From Cyanomargarita calcarea GSE-NOS-MK-12-04C (GTDB lineage Bacteria > Cyanobacteriota > Cyanobacteriia > Cyanobacteriales > Nostocaceae): a stretch of 64,000 bases of DNA. The DNA is taken from positions 1 through 64,000 of the forward strand of contig JAHHGZ010000006.1 in the NCBI GenBank assembly GCA_019359595.1, in the 5' to 3' direction. The notes under the pieces are model-generated. The model searched no databases. It worked only from the letters and a program-made list of their open reading frames with translations, and was not told the DNA's origin. The position numbers and the translations under genes are program-made. This document shows positions 17,073 to 26,584 of this stretch, piece after piece (the first letter of the stretch is position 1; each line of letters opens with the position of its first letter).

Positions 17073-18863
17073 ATGAGTATATTCCTCACGCTTGCCATTG
17101 TTGTATTGGCATTGGTTTTATTTATTACTGAATGGTTACCGTCAGATATTATTGCGATAATCGTCACACTTCTTTTGATAGTTTTAGGTTTAGTTACTCC
17201 AGATGAAGGAATATCTGGTTTTGGTAATTCTGCGACTATTACGGTGATGGCAATGTTTATCCTCAGTGCGGGTATTGCTCGTACTGGAGCGATTCAAATT
17301 GTTAGTGATATTTTACTTAAATGGGGTGGTAGAAATACAACTCGGCAAATCTTCACTTTAGGGATAATTGTTGGACCAATTACAGCTTTTATTAATAATA
17401 CTGCTGTTGTTGCTGTGTTTTTGCCGATTATCGAACAATGGTGCAAACAACAAAGAATCTCCGTTTCAAAATTATTAATGCCTCTATCATTTGTGACAAT
17501 TTTAGGCGGCATGATTACGGTAATTGGAACTTCTACTAATGTCTTGGCAAGTGGAATTTCTGAGAAATTGGGTTATGGAGCATTTAGCTTATTCCAATTT
17601 ACCCAATTAGGAATAATTACATTCATCATTGGTTTAATTTATTTAGCTTTAATCGCACCTCGGTTATTACCAAGTCGTAAAAAACAGACTGATGATATTT
17701 TGACAGAAGACTATGGTTTAAGTGACTATATTAGTGAAATTTTAATTCCACCGGGTTCTAATTTAGCAGGAGAAACCCTCTTATCAAGTGGTTTACAACA
17801 TAAATTTGATGTAGATGTATTAGAAATGATTGCTGGTGATACCCATTTTCACCAACCTTTGGAAGACAAAAAATTACAAGCTTGTTCGGTTCTAGTCGTT
17901 CGCGGTAGTCGAGAAGAGTTACTTAAAATCAAGGATGACAAAGGAATAGAAATTCTGCCGGAATTTCTACATAAGAAGAAATCTTTAGAAGCACAAATTA
18001 GTTCAGAGAATGAAGGAATTGCCGAAGTTTTAATTCCCTCTAACTCAAATTTAATTGGCTCAACTATCAAAGAAATACGCTTCCGTCAAAGATATAATGT
18101 CACTGTTTTAGCGATGCATCGTGGACAAGCAATTATGCGAGAGCGTCTTGCAGAAAGCAGATTAAAATTTGGTGATGTTTTGTTAGTACAAGGTCCCAAA
18201 CAAAGCCTTTTGGGCTTACAAATTAATCGTAATTTGTTGGTACTTAATCAACAAAAATTAGAAACTCTCCGTCGAGATAAAGCTGGGATTGCAATAGCTA
18301 TTGGTTTGGGAGTTGTCATCATTGCAGGTTTGAATTGGCTACCAATTCTCGTAACTTCTCTAATTGGTATTGTCTTCATGGTGTTAACAGGTTGTCTCAA
18401 ACCCAGAGAAATTTATGATGCTGTACGTTGGGACATTATCTTTTTGCTAGCTGGATTAATTCCTCTTGGTATTGCAATGGATAAATCTGGCACTACTCAA
18501 TGGTTAGCAAATACTTTAATTGGACTAGGAGGAAATCTATCTGGTTACTGGATATTGACTTTCTTTTTCGTGATTACTTCCTTACTCACCGAAATTATTT
18601 CTAACAATGCCGCAGTGGTTTTATTATTACCAGTTGCAGCAAAAGTCGCAGAGAATCTCAGTCTAAATCCTCTAGCTTTCATCTTCGCAGTCACCTTTGC
18701 TGCATCTAACAGCTTTATGACACCAATTGGCTATCAAACCAACACAATGGTCTATGGTCCGGGTGGCTATAAATTTACTGATTTCATCCGTGTTGGAGCG
18801 CCGCTAAATCTGTTAATGGCAATAATTGTACCTCCATTAATCATTCTCTTATATGGTTTATAA
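17073..18863 (+). CDS. SLC13/DASS-family permease with TrkA-C domains, probable sulfate transporter
   Basis: 596 residues. Hydrophobic segments form an N-terminal bundle (1-195) and a C-terminal bundle (about 405-596), with ITAFINNTAVVAVFLPI and NNAAVVLLLPVA as the paired family hairpins. Two soluble TrkA-C (RCK-C) domains sit between them (about 225-300 and 310-385: LIPPGSNLAGETL, LIPSNSNLIGSTI). This architecture is shared with cyanobacterial and algal SLC13 sulfate transporters. ATP sulfurylase and CysH follow on the same strand, so sulfate is the likely substrate. Confidence 0.87.
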   Translation: MSIFLTLAIVVLALVLFITEWLPSDIIAIIVTLLLIVLGLVTPDEGISGFGNSATITVMAMFILSAGIARTGAIQIVSDILLKWGGRNTTRQIFTLGIIVGPITAFINNTAVVAVFLPIIEQWCKQQRISVSKLLMPLSFVTILGGMITVIGTSTNVLASGISEKLGYGAFSLFQFTQLGIITFIIGLIYLALIAPRLLPSRKKQTDDILTEDYGLSDYISEILIPPGSNLAGETLLSSGLQHKFDVDVLEMIAGDTHFHQPLEDKKLQACSVLVVRGSREELLKIKDDKGIEILPEFLHKKKSLEAQISSENEGIAEVLIPSNSNLIGSTIKEIRFRQRYNVTVLAMHRGQAIMRERLAESRLKFGDVLLVQGPKQSLLGLQINRNLLVLNQQKLETLRRDKAGIAIAIGLGVVIIAGLNWLPILVTSLIGIVFMVLTGCLKPREIYDAVRWDIIFLLAGLIPLGIAMDKSGTTQWLANTLIGLGGNLSGYWILTFFFVITSLLTEIISNNAAVVLLLPVAAKVAENLSLNPLAFIFAVTFAASNSFMTPIGYQTNTMVYGPGGYKFTDFIRVGAPLNLLMAIIVPPLIILLYGL

Positions 18864-19032
18864 ATCAATCTTTTATTGAATTTAAAGTTGCCAAAAATCT
18901 ATGCGCTGTCAACAAATTATCAATTTAGTTAACCGTTCTCCTCCGGATTATTTATTAAGTCTAAGCACGGTTAATTCAAACTCAAAAATTACAGTTTTTT
19001 CACCCAATACTAGGAATAAATAGGAGCAACAT

Positions 19033-20208
19033 ATGTCTAAAATCAAAGCTTTAATTCAACCCCACGGTGGTCAACTCATCAACCGTTATTTGTCTGGAGA
19101 AGAACGGGAACCAAGCCTATTCAGAGCATCTAATCTACCTCGTCTTACCCTCTCTGCTCGGAATCTAGCGGATTTAGAATGTATTGCCACAGGTGTTTAC
19201 AGTCCTTTAGAGGGATTCGTCGATGAACAGGAATATTATTCCATCATCAAAGACATGCGACTCACCAGTGGTCTCGCTTGGAGCATTCCCGTCACATTAC
19301 AAGTTTCTGCGTCAATCGCAAACCAATACCAATTAAATTCTGAAATTGCTTTAGTCCATCCCAATGGCACAATTCTGGCAGTCATGACAGTTACCAGTAA
19401 GTTTCAGCCAGACCAAAATTTAGAAGCAGAAAAAGTTTACGGTACAAAGGACGAAGCTCATCCTGGTATTCAATCCATGCGTCAGGAAGGGGAAGTATAT
19501 TTGGGAGGTGCGATCGCGCTCATTAATCCTATTCCCTACGCAGATTTCCTTGGTTATCGTCTAACTCCAGAAGCAACAAGAGCCGAGTTTGCTAGACGTG
19601 AATGGAATACAACTGTGGCATTTCAAACTCGTAATCCCATCCATCGTGCCCATGAATACATCACCAAAATTGCTTTAGAAGTCGTTGATGGCTTGTTTAT
19701 TAATCCTTTGGTTGGTCAAACAAAATCCGATGATATTCCGGCAGATGTGCGAATGCAGTGCTATCAGGTACTGATGGAAAAATATTATCCGCAAAATCGC
19801 GTATATTTGAGTGTTTTCCCCGCTGCTATGCGCTACGCAGGACCACGGGAAGCAATCATGCACGCGATCGCACGTCAAAACTACGGCTGTTCACATTTCA
19901 TAGTCGGACGTGACCATGCTGGAGTTGGGGATTATTACGGTACTTATGATGCACAGTATATCTTTGATGAATTTAGCAAAGATGAGTTAGAAATTACACC
20001 ATTGAAATTTGAACATGCTTTTTACTGTACTCGTACCCAATCAATGGCAACAGCTAAAACGAGTCCTAGTAGTAAAGAAGAAAGAATACATCTATCGGGT
20101 ACAAAGGTGCGGGAAATGCTGAGAAGCGGTAAAACTCCACCACCAGAGTTTTCTCGTCCTGAAGTTGCCAAAATTTTAGTCGCTTCGATGCAACTAGCAC
20201 AAGTTTAA
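19033..20208 (+). CDS. sat: ATP sulfurylase (sulfate adenylyltransferase)
   Basis: 391 residues, the normal length of the monofunctional dissimilatory-type/cyanobacterial enzyme. It makes adenosine 5'-phosphosulfate from ATP and sulfate. Diagnostic motifs are visible: QTRNPIHRAHE (the QxRNP and HxxH nucleotide-binding elements), VGQTKSDDIPADVR, and FIVGRDHAGVG. A ribosome-binding AGGAG lies just before ATG 19033. It stands between the permease and cysH and supplies substrate to CysH. Confidence 0.97.
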   Translation: MSKIKALIQPHGGQLINRYLSGEEREPSLFRASNLPRLTLSARNLADLECIATGVYSPLEGFVDEQEYYSIIKDMRLTSGLAWSIPVTLQVSASIANQYQLNSEIALVHPNGTILAVMTVTSKFQPDQNLEAEKVYGTKDEAHPGIQSMRQEGEVYLGGAIALINPIPYADFLGYRLTPEATRAEFARREWNTTVAFQTRNPIHRAHEYITKIALEVVDGLFINPLVGQTKSDDIPADVRMQCYQVLMEKYYPQNRVYLSVFPAAMRYAGPREAIMHAIARQNYGCSHFIVGRDHAGVGDYYGTYDAQYIFDEFSKDELEITPLKFEHAFYCTRTQSMATAKTSPSSKEERIHLSGTKVREMLRSGKTPPPEFSRPEVAKILVASMQLAQV

Positions 20209-20278
20209 TTTCAGCTATCAATACAAATTTCCGAACTTATCGCAGCTACAAACTAATTAATCAAGAGAGAAAACAATC

Positions 20279-21034
20279 ATGTCTCAAGTAAATTCAATAT
20301 CCATGAGTGAAGATAAAGTTATCCAATTAGAATTGGAATATGCCACAAAAAGTCCACAAGAAATACTTGCACTAGCACTCAAAGAATTTGATAACATTGC
20401 GATTTCTTTTAGTGGTGCTGAAGATGTAGTCTTGATTGATATGGCAGCAAAAATTAAGAAAGATATTAAAGTCTTTTCGATTGATACAGGTCGTTTGCAT
20501 CCTGAAACTTACCAGTTTCTCGACAGGGTTAGCAAACAATATCGCATTAAAATAGATGTGATTTTTCCTGATGCATCAGAAGTCGAAAAATTAGTCAAAG
20601 AAAAAGGATTTTTCAGCTTCTATCAAGATGGTCATAAAGAGTGCTGTGCTATTCGTAAAGTTAAACCGCTACGTCGCAAACTAGCAACCCTTGATGCTTG
20701 GATAACCGGACAGCGTAAAGACCAAAATCCTGAAACCCGTGCTAGTGTTCCCGTAATTCAGGTTGATAGTGCTTTTTCCACAGCAGAAAAAAATCTAATT
20801 AAGTTTAACCCCCTAAGTAATTGGACTTCTGCTCAAGTTTGGCAATACATTCAAAGGAATGAAATTCCTTACAATCAGTTACATGCAAAAGGTTTTAATA
20901 GCATAGGTTGCGAACCTTGCACTAAAGCAATTTTACCAAATCAACATGAGCGTCTTGGTCGTTGGTGGTGGGAAGAAGCAGCTGATAAAGAATGTGGTTT
21001 TCACGAAATTAATTTGACACAGAACAACAAGTAA
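20279..21034 (+). CDS. cysH: Adenylylsulfate / phosphoadenylylsulfate reductase
   Basis: 251 residues with the PAPS-reductase fold. [14 protein letters not shown] is the PP-loop, and [12 protein letters not shown] and [12 protein letters not shown] are conserved substrate-binding elements. A CC pair (KECCAIRK) and a CxxC (GCEPC) are both present. These four cysteines bind a [4Fe-4S] cluster in the APS-using branch and are absent from E. coli-type PAPS reductases, so APS is the likely substrate. The product is sulfite. The thioredoxin-like protein 21124-21456 may donate electrons. Confidence 0.94.
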   Translation: MSQVNSISMSEDKVIQLELEYATKSPQEILALALKEFDNIAISFSGAEDVVLIDMAAKIKKDIKVFSIDTGRLHPETYQFLDRVSKQYRIKIDVIFPDASEVEKLVKEKGFFSFYQDGHKECCAIRKVKPLRRKLATLDAWITGQRKDQNPETRASVPVIQVDSAFSTAEKNLIKFNPLSNWTSAQVWQYIQRNEIPYNQLHAKGFNSIGCEPCTKAILPNQHERLGRWWWEEAADKECGFHEINLTQNNK

Positions 21035-21123
21035 TTTGTCTACTTAAAACGAGTTTGTAGAGATTTAAAAATAATATCTCTCTACAATATTCGCCATGCT
21101 TATTCTTCAAAAAAATCAAAAAT

Positions 21124-21456
21124 ATGCACATTAAATTAGTTACAAAAATCAAACTTGATGGCAATCCATGTCGTAAATCTGCAAGAGTTTTAGATGAACT
21201 TGAAAGGTTAGACTTGCTCGCTCGAATCGATGAGATTATTCCTGCTGATGAACGTCAAACAACAAGTGAAGGATTTACTTTAGCAAATAAATATCAAGTA
21301 CAATCGGCTCCTTTTTTTATCGTTGAAGATGATGGCTTAATCCGTTTGTACACTGCATACTATCAATTCATGAAGGATATATTTCAAATTTCTATTTCTG
21401 AAGAAGACGAAATCTCTGAAATCATGGCTCAAAATCCAGAACTTGATTACATCTAA
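21124..21456 (+). CDS. Thioredoxin-fold protein next to cysH
   Basis: 110 residues. The stretch KLDGNPCRKSARVLDELERLD places one Cys at the N-terminus of a helix, and YQVQSAPFFIVEDDG contains the cis-proline of the thioredoxin fold. There is a single active-site-like cysteine (CRKS), as in monothiol glutaredoxins. Position straight after cysH suggests a role in reducing CysH or handling sulfite/thiols, but this is inferred. The acidic C-terminus is unusual for a glutaredoxin. Confidence 0.75.
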   Translation: MHIKLVTKIKLDGNPCRKSARVLDELERLDLLARIDEIIPADERQTTSEGFTLANKYQVQSAPFFIVEDDGLIRLYTAYYQFMKDIFQISISEEDEISEIMAQNPELDYI

Positions 21457-21516
21457 TTGTTGTCCAGATATTCCTTCTTCTAGATTCTTCAAAATTGAAA
21501 ATTAACAAAAAGAACA

Positions 21517-22551
21517 ATGGACAATCCACCAGCAAAGATTACAGCCCCATTACCAAAACCTTTTCGATTAAAAGTAGTAATACCAGGTTTATTACTAACA
21601 TCTGGACTTGCACTCTTCGCTACTTCTCTCAAAAAAATTCCATCACTCTCATTTTTAAGCGCATTAATTCTCGCAATTTTGCTAGGGATTTTAGTCAAGA
21701 ATACAATTGGAACCCCAAAAATATTTCAACCAGGAATTACTTTCACTCTCAAACGCATTCTCCGACTAGCAATTATTTTATTAGGATTGCAGTTGAGTTT
21801 ACCCCAGGTAATCACAGTTGGACCAATTAGTTTAGGAATTGTCATTGTTACTTTGGTTAGCACATTCTTTTTTACTTGTTGGTTTGGTAGACAATTAGGT
21901 GTTAATAGCAAACTCACAAAATTAATTGCAGCAGGTACTTCTATTTGTGGTGCATCTGCTGTAATTGCCACAAATTCTGTAGTTGAAAGTAAAGACGAAG
22001 ATGTTGCTTATGCAGTGGCGATCGTCACAGTTTTTGGGACTATTTCTATGCTGCTTTATCCTTTACTACCTGCACTTTTAAACTTAAATTCTCAGGAATT
22101 TGGTATTTGGTGTGGTGTTTCCATCCATGAAGTAGCTCAAGTAGTTGCTGCTGCATTTCAATATGGACAAAATAGCGGAGAAATAGCAACGATCGCCAAA
22201 TTGTCAAGAGTAATATTTCTAGCTCCAATTGTTTTAATCCTGGGATTATTATCAACACGCATCAGTGATAAATCACAGCAAGTTAAGTTGAGTAAATTAC
22301 CGATTCCTTGGTTTGTTTTTGGATTTATTGCGCTCATAGTCTTAAATAGTTTGAATATTTTTCCTAATGCCTTGAAGTCAATGGTAATTGAAGGTAATCG
22401 TTTTCTGCTGACAATTGCAATGGCAGGAATGGGTTTAGAAACAAGTCTGAATAAGATAAAAGAAACTGGTATTAAGCCTCTTTACTTAGGTGCAGCTTCA
22501 TGGATATTTATCTCTGTTTTAAGTTTTAGCATGGTCAAGATTTTTTACTAG
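21517..22551 (+). CDS. YeiH/UPF0324-family membrane permease, putative sulfate/sulfite exporter
   Basis: 344 residues and about ten transmembrane segments. GTSICGASAVIATNSVV and the SIHEVAQVVAAAFQYG stretch are highly characteristic of the YeiH/PSE family, putative sulfate exporters. It starts 60 bases after the thioredoxin-fold gene, and the family is often found with sulfur genes. It probably exports an anion of the sulfur pathway, perhaps to relieve sulfite or sulfate excess. The substrate is not proved for the family. Confidence 0.9.
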   Translation: MDNPPAKITAPLPKPFRLKVVIPGLLLTSGLALFATSLKKIPSLSFLSALILAILLGILVKNTIGTPKIFQPGITFTLKRILRLAIILLGLQLSLPQVITVGPISLGIVIVTLVSTFFFTCWFGRQLGVNSKLTKLIAAGTSICGASAVIATNSVVESKDEDVAYAVAIVTVFGTISMLLYPLLPALLNLNSQEFGIWCGVSIHEVAQVVAAAFQYGQNSGEIATIAKLSRVIFLAPIVLILGLLSTRISDKSQQVKLSKLPIPWFVFGFIALIVLNSLNIFPNALKSMVIEGNRFLLTIAMAGMGLETSLNKIKETGIKPLYLGAASWIFISVLSFSMVKIFY

Positions 22552-22644
22552 CTTTTCATCGCTGCTATTATTCTGATTGAAATTTATTTCCGTTGACATC
22601 ATAGATAGAACATTTTTCTAATTAATTACACGAGGCTTTTGACA

Positions 22645-23121
22645 ATGAAGAAGATTTTATTAGGTCTTTTAGCATTAGGTTTAATAGTTATTCCTGCTTA
22701 TGCAAGCAAAGGGATGAACAAGAAAGCTAATAATGGTATTGTCAGGGTAAAAAGTGCTTTTAGCGTCTCAGAAACAACCCAACGTTTTGAATCTATTGCC
22801 CAGCAACAAGGTTTAAAAATATTTGCCAAAATTGACCATGCAGCTGGAGCAAAATCTATCAATCAAGAATTACGTCCGACTCAATTAATTATATTTGGTA
22901 ATCCTACGGCTGGAACCCCATTGATGCAATGCAATCAAACTGCAGGAATTGATTTACCCCAAAAAGCACTTATTTGGCAAGAGGAACAAGGACAAGTCTG
23001 GTTTGGTTATAACAGTCCAAAATACTTAATGGCTCGTCATCAACTCAAGGGCTGTGGTGAAGAAGCCATTCAAAAAATTGACAATGCTTTGAGTATGTTA
23101 GCTCAAAAAGCAACTCAATAG
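22645..23121 (+). CDS. Exported DUF302 protein
   Basis: 158 residues from ATG 22645 (MKKILLGLLALGLIVIPAYASKG, a signal peptide). An in-frame TTG at 22639 adds two residues. The body (TTQRFESIAQQQGLKIFAKIDHAAGA...LIIFGNPTAGTPLMQCNQ) is a clear DUF302 domain, a small fold whose biochemical role is unknown. The stretch is complete for the family. It may belong to the preceding sulfur block, since it follows on the same strand, but the 93-base gap leaves this open. Confidence 0.88.
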   Translation: MKKILLGLLALGLIVIPAYASKGMNKKANNGIVRVKSAFSVSETTQRFESIAQQQGLKIFAKIDHAAGAKSINQELRPTQLIIFGNPTAGTPLMQCNQTAGIDLPQKALIWQEEQGQVWFGYNSPKYLMARHQLKGCGEEAIQKIDNALSMLAQKATQ

Positions 23122-23224
23122 AAATGTGACATAGCCTCCTAACTCTTACAGGATGGCTATGCAAATTAGCTGCGCTAACACATCAAACATAAGATTTTCA
23201 AACATCTATTTGGAAAAAGGTACA

Positions 23225-23488
23225 ATGTTATTGTCAAAGCAAAATCTACAAGAGCATCAAGATAAATTATATGATGTCATTGTAGTTGGAGGAGGCGTTG
23301 CTGGTCTTTCTGCTGGTATATATTTACAACGTTACTTACTCAACAGTTTAATTATTGACAAAGGCAAAGCACGCTCCTTTTGGATGCAAGAATTACACAA
23401 CTATCTTGGTTTACCACCGAATACTCCCGGACGTGATTTATTAAAGCAAGGTAAAGACCACTATTTATCATTTGCGATCGCTACTTGA
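23225..23488 (+). pseudogene. Truncated FAD-dependent oxidoreductase (thioredoxin-reductase-like)
   Basis: The frame from ATG 23225 reads YDVIVVGGGVAGLSAGIYLQR, a complete GxGxxG FAD-binding motif, then NSLIIDKGKARS and HNYLGLPPNTPGRDLL as in thioredoxin-reductase-like proteins of about 300 residues. It ends after 87 residues at a HIP1 site (GCGATCGC), and no continuation is visible in any frame downstream. The NAD(P) domain and redox cysteines are absent. It is a 5' remnant. Confidence 0.75.
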
Positions 23489-23901
23489 CCGCTAGCAGCC
23501 ACATCTAGGTTGGCGTTGAGATGGTAGCTTTATTTCCGCCTACCTGTACTAGTCAATACGATAAAATAAGGCTTTGAGATATTTACTGATAATAACAAGG
23601 CAAAAATATGTAGCTATGTGCATTCATTTTAATCTGATAATATCGGATGTATTTCGACTGATAATATTAACGCCCCAATGTAAGTAGGTGGGCGTAATTA
23701 AATATAAAATGGAACCGCCCTATCAACAAAATTTTATTTTAGGTTTATTTCTGCCCACCGACTTAATCCACCACATTCATTTTGACATGTTGTGAGAATC
23801 AAATACCCGAGAACTTTCAAAGAAGTCGGAGATCTTACAGCAAGAGCGAATATTAATGTGGCTAACCAGTACCACCCCATCAAGGAAAATTGGGAGGTTT
23901 C
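23489..23901. other. Gene-free stretch with dispersed repeats
   Basis: No gene seen. It holds a GTAAGTAGGTGGGCG-type repeat (about 23680) related to one near 26320, and a stretch near 23770-23817 (ACATTCATTTTGACATGTTG) that resembles 61418-61461. Confidence 0.5.
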
Positions 23902-23940
23902 CAAATAAATAAACCCGGCTTCTTGAAAAAACCGGGTTTA
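23902..23940 (-). terminator. AAACCCGG hairpin terminator
   Basis: AAACCCGG / CCGGGTTT with a 13-nt loop. Read leftward it ends in ATTTATTT, 20 bases after the stop of the gene at 23960. A related AACCCGG hairpin is at 28298. Confidence 0.65.
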
Positions 23941-23959
23941 TACGTGCGTTATAACAATT

Positions 23960-24304
23960 TTAAATTACGCCTACACCTTTACCGCGTTGATCTCCATCCA
24001 TTGTTAGCTTGCCAGTTTCATCAGTTTCGTTCACTTCATGCAATTCTTCAGCTCGCTCAACAGCTTCTGCCTCTTCCTTCGCTTTCAAATCACCTGGCTC
24101 TTCATAATACATTTCAGGCTCAATAGCGTAGTTATTAACCAAGCCTTCATTATCCACCGTATAACCGCTGGATGTGTCTAAACTTGCGTCTTCGGGTTGG
24201 TGGGGAGTATGTTTGTAATGTTCCCCTTCTCTTTCCATTCTTGCTGCCGTTTCAGCAGGAATAATTCCACGGTCGTAGTTATCTTTTTCAATTTCGTTAC
24301 TCAT
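23960..24304 (-). CDS. Hydrophilic protein of unknown function
   Basis: 114 residues, very acidic and rich in Glu, Tyr and Asp, with no hydrophobic core, so probably disordered. I recognise no domain. A DGDQRGKGVGVI end follows a run of Glu/Ala repeats (KAKEEAEAVERAEELHE). Its place next to CsbD, ChaB and Dps genes and its composition suggest a stress-related hydrophilin-like protein; this is an inference. It ends at a clear terminator. Confidence 0.65.
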   Translation of the reverse strand: MSNEIEKDNYDRGIIPAETAARMEREGEHYKHTPHQPEDASLDTSSGYTVDNEGLVNNYAIEPEMYYEEPGDLKAKEEAEAVERAEELHEVNETDETGKLTMDGDQRGKGVGVI

Positions 24305-24437
24305 GGTTGATTCCCCAATTTCTTAATGTTAATTGCAAAAATGCTGAAAATCGCGTTTGAAACTAAATAGGTATTTTTGATTTATAAAACTCGGATAATG
24401 AGAGATGCACCCGAATTTCTAGTTAAGTCAAGTTGAA

Positions 24438-24620
24438 TTACTCGAAGGATTTCTTCAATTCATCCTTAATATTTTCTGCAGTATGGCGTACTTGTGCCTC
24501 AGCCTGCTTCGCTTTCCCCTCAGCCTTATCTTCAGGGTTTCCAGTCAATTCACCTACAGCCTCTTGAACTTTGCCTTCGATATTTTTCGCAGTAGCTTCA
24601 ATTCTGTTTTCAATATTCAT
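24438..24620 (-). CDS. CsbD-family stress protein
   Basis: 60 residues from ATG 24620 (MNIENRIEATAKNIEGKVQEAVGELTG), the normal length and start of CsbD proteins; an in-frame start at 24659 would add 13 residues of no family character. The repeated pattern of Ala, Glu and Lys (GNPEDKAEGKAKQAEAQV) is typical of this helical general-stress family. The molecular role of CsbD is not known. It is transcribed alone between the hydrophilic protein and the TIGR02587 gene. Confidence 0.9.
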   Translation of the reverse strand: MNIENRIEATAKNIEGKVQEAVGELTGNPEDKAEGKAKQAEAQVRHTAENIKDELKKSFE

Positions 24621-24942
24621 ACTTTTTACCTCTATGACTAAACTGATTTCACTGAACAAATTCTAGATTACCAACCTATTATTTTACGTGCGCCTATCAC
24701 AGGGTAGATTGTATCTAAAGATAGACAGTAACTTTAGATAGATTTGTTCAAATTACAATCTCTTAGTTAAACGTTGATATAATTTCTACCCTAAGATAGA
24801 GGTAGAATATATTTAGAGATAGATGCGTGTAAGTGCTGAAATAAATTATTGATCTTTAATATTGGCGCGGTTAGCCAAAGTATAAACGATTGGGATTTTA
24901 GAAAGCTGGTTTTATGAACAGCATTTCTGGTATCGAAAAAAT

Positions 24943-25827
24943 ATGGGCATAGTAAGAAAGCGGCGGAAAAATGCATGGCTAAGTGAAATAAATGATATTA
25001 TTCGCGGTGCTTGTGGTGGATTCTTATTTGGCATACCTTTGCTCTACACTATGGAGGTATGGTGGATTGGATCGCGGGCAAAGCCTCCAATGATGATGGT
25101 GGCGATCGCTTTAACTTTTACGATAGTTTTCTTGCTCAACCGCACAGAAGGTTTCCGCAAACGGAAGCGTAATTCACAACCATTTCAAGCAGTTATTGAT
25201 ACTATAGAAGCGATGGCGATCGGATTAGCTTGTTGTGCTTTTTTGCTGTTATTATTGCGAGAACTGACACCGGAAACTCCGCGACAGGAAATTTTAGGGA
25301 AAATCATTTTTGAAAGTGTACCCTTTTCTTTGGGAGTCGCGTTAGCAAATCAGTTTTTAGGAGATACTCGCAACGCTAATTCAGAAGGTCGAATCAGTGA
25401 CGAAAAAAAACAGAAGGAATCTGATGAGTTGCATGCTACCTTCAGCGATATTGGTGCAACTTTAATTGGGGCAACTGTAATCGCGTTTAACATCGCTCCA
25501 ACAGATGAAATTCCGATGTTAGCAGCAGCGGTTTCCCAACCTTGGCTTTTAGGAATTATTGCCACATCTTTGTTAATAACTTATTGTATTGTGTTTGAGG
25601 CAGGCTTTTCTGACCAACAAAAGCGCAAACAGCAAAAAGGGATTTTTCAACGACCAGCCAGCGAGACGATAATGTGCTATTTAGTATCCCTATTAGCAGC
25701 AGCTTTTATGCTGTGTTTCTTTCAGAAATTGACTTTTGACGACCCCTGGACAATGTGGTTGCATCATTCGCTGCTGTTGGCTTTACCTGCATCTATTGGC
25801 GGTGCGGCTGGAAGGTTAGCAGTATGA
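24943..25827 (+). CDS. TIGR02587-family integral membrane protein
   Basis: 294 residues with about seven transmembrane segments. The N-terminal WLSEINDIIRGACGGFLFGIPLLYTMEVWW and the DLACCAFLLLLLRELTPET-like region are the hallmarks of the TIGR02587 family, found mainly in cyanobacteria and other aerobic bacteria as a gene pair with TIGR02588. The function is unknown. Its stop overlaps the start of 25824-26246 by ATGA. Confidence 0.88.
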   Translation: MGIVRKRRKNAWLSEINDIIRGACGGFLFGIPLLYTMEVWWIGSRAKPPMMMVAIALTFTIVFLLNRTEGFRKRKRNSQPFQAVIDTIEAMAIGLACCAFLLLLLRELTPETPRQEILGKIIFESVPFSLGVALANQFLGDTRNANSEGRISDEKKQKESDELHATFSDIGATLIGATVIAFNIAPTDEIPMLAAAVSQPWLLGIIATSLLITYCIVFEAGFSDQQKRKQQKGIFQRPASETIMCYLVSLLAAAFMLCFFQKLTFDDPWTMWLHHSLLLALPASIGGAAGRLAV

Positions 25828-26246
25828 ATAAAGCAGATGAATTTACTGGCAATAAAACAGAACAAGATCCACCAAAGCGTTCACTTGCAGAATGGGTAAC
25901 TTTGGGGATTGCATCATCAATTCTAGCAGTAATTCTGAGCTTGGTGGGCTACAGTTGGCTGAAGGACGAAAATCAACCTCCAACTCTTGCTATCAGTAAT
26001 AATGAAGTAACTCGTGAAATTAAGGGACTATATTATGTTCCTTTTAAAGTGATAAATACCGGAGGTGAAACAGCAGAGTCAGTTCAAATTATCGCAGAGT
26101 TGGAAGTTAACGGTAAAGTAGAAACAGGGGAACAGCAGATTGATTTTTTATCCCGGAATGAAAGGCAAGAAGGAGCATTTATATTTAGTCAAGACCCACG
26201 CCAAGGTAAGTTAACTATACGAGTTGCTAGCTATAAATTACCTTGA
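25824..26246 (+). CDS. TIGR02588-family membrane-anchored protein
   Basis: 140 residues from ATG 25824, which overlaps the upstream TGA (ATGA); this coupling decides the start over an earlier in-frame GTG at 25755. One transmembrane helix (WVTLGIASSILAVILSLVGY, about 25-45) anchors a soluble beta-sandwich-like domain (YYVPFKVINTGGETAESVQI). It is the usual partner of TIGR02587 proteins, so the two probably form one membrane unit. No reaction is known. Confidence 0.87.
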   Translation: MNKADEFTGNKTEQDPPKRSLAEWVTLGIASSILAVILSLVGYSWLKDENQPPTLAISNNEVTREIKGLYYVPFKVINTGGETAESVQIIAELEVNGKVETGEQQIDFLSRNERQEGAFIFSQDPRQGKLTIRVASYKLP

Positions 26247-26404
26247 ATGTTCGTAGAGATTTATCGGTGGGACGTAAACCACGAATTTTTACAAATCATA
26301 TGATGTTATTAAACTCACGCATAAGTAGGTAGGCATAAATAAGCATCAAATGCTATTTTTTGTCCGCCCATCTTATATTTAATAATGCCTGCCTACTTAC
26401 GCAG

Positions 26405-26434
26405 ATTCCCGACAACTTTTATGAAGTCGGGAAT
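26405..26434. repeat. ATTCCCGAC..GTCGGGAAT dispersed hairpin
   Basis: Nine-base arms around CAACTTTTATGAA... It is the reverse-strand form of the repeat at 14276 and corresponds to the uninterrupted form of the ends seen at 61451 and 61724. The rest of the gap 26247-26584 includes a GTAGGTAGGCATAA / TGCCTGCCTACTTA inverted repeat (26326-26400). Confidence 0.55.
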
Positions 26435-26584
26435 GTTATTCTTATTTACAGCATATTTCATCTTTGTTTTGTGAAGTACAATTGGACGGGCAAGGATGCC
26501 CATCCCACAAGAGTTTGAGCTTTCAAGTTTGTACCTTCTCTACTTGCAAAATGCTGTATTTGAGTATATTAACTCCTAACTATA

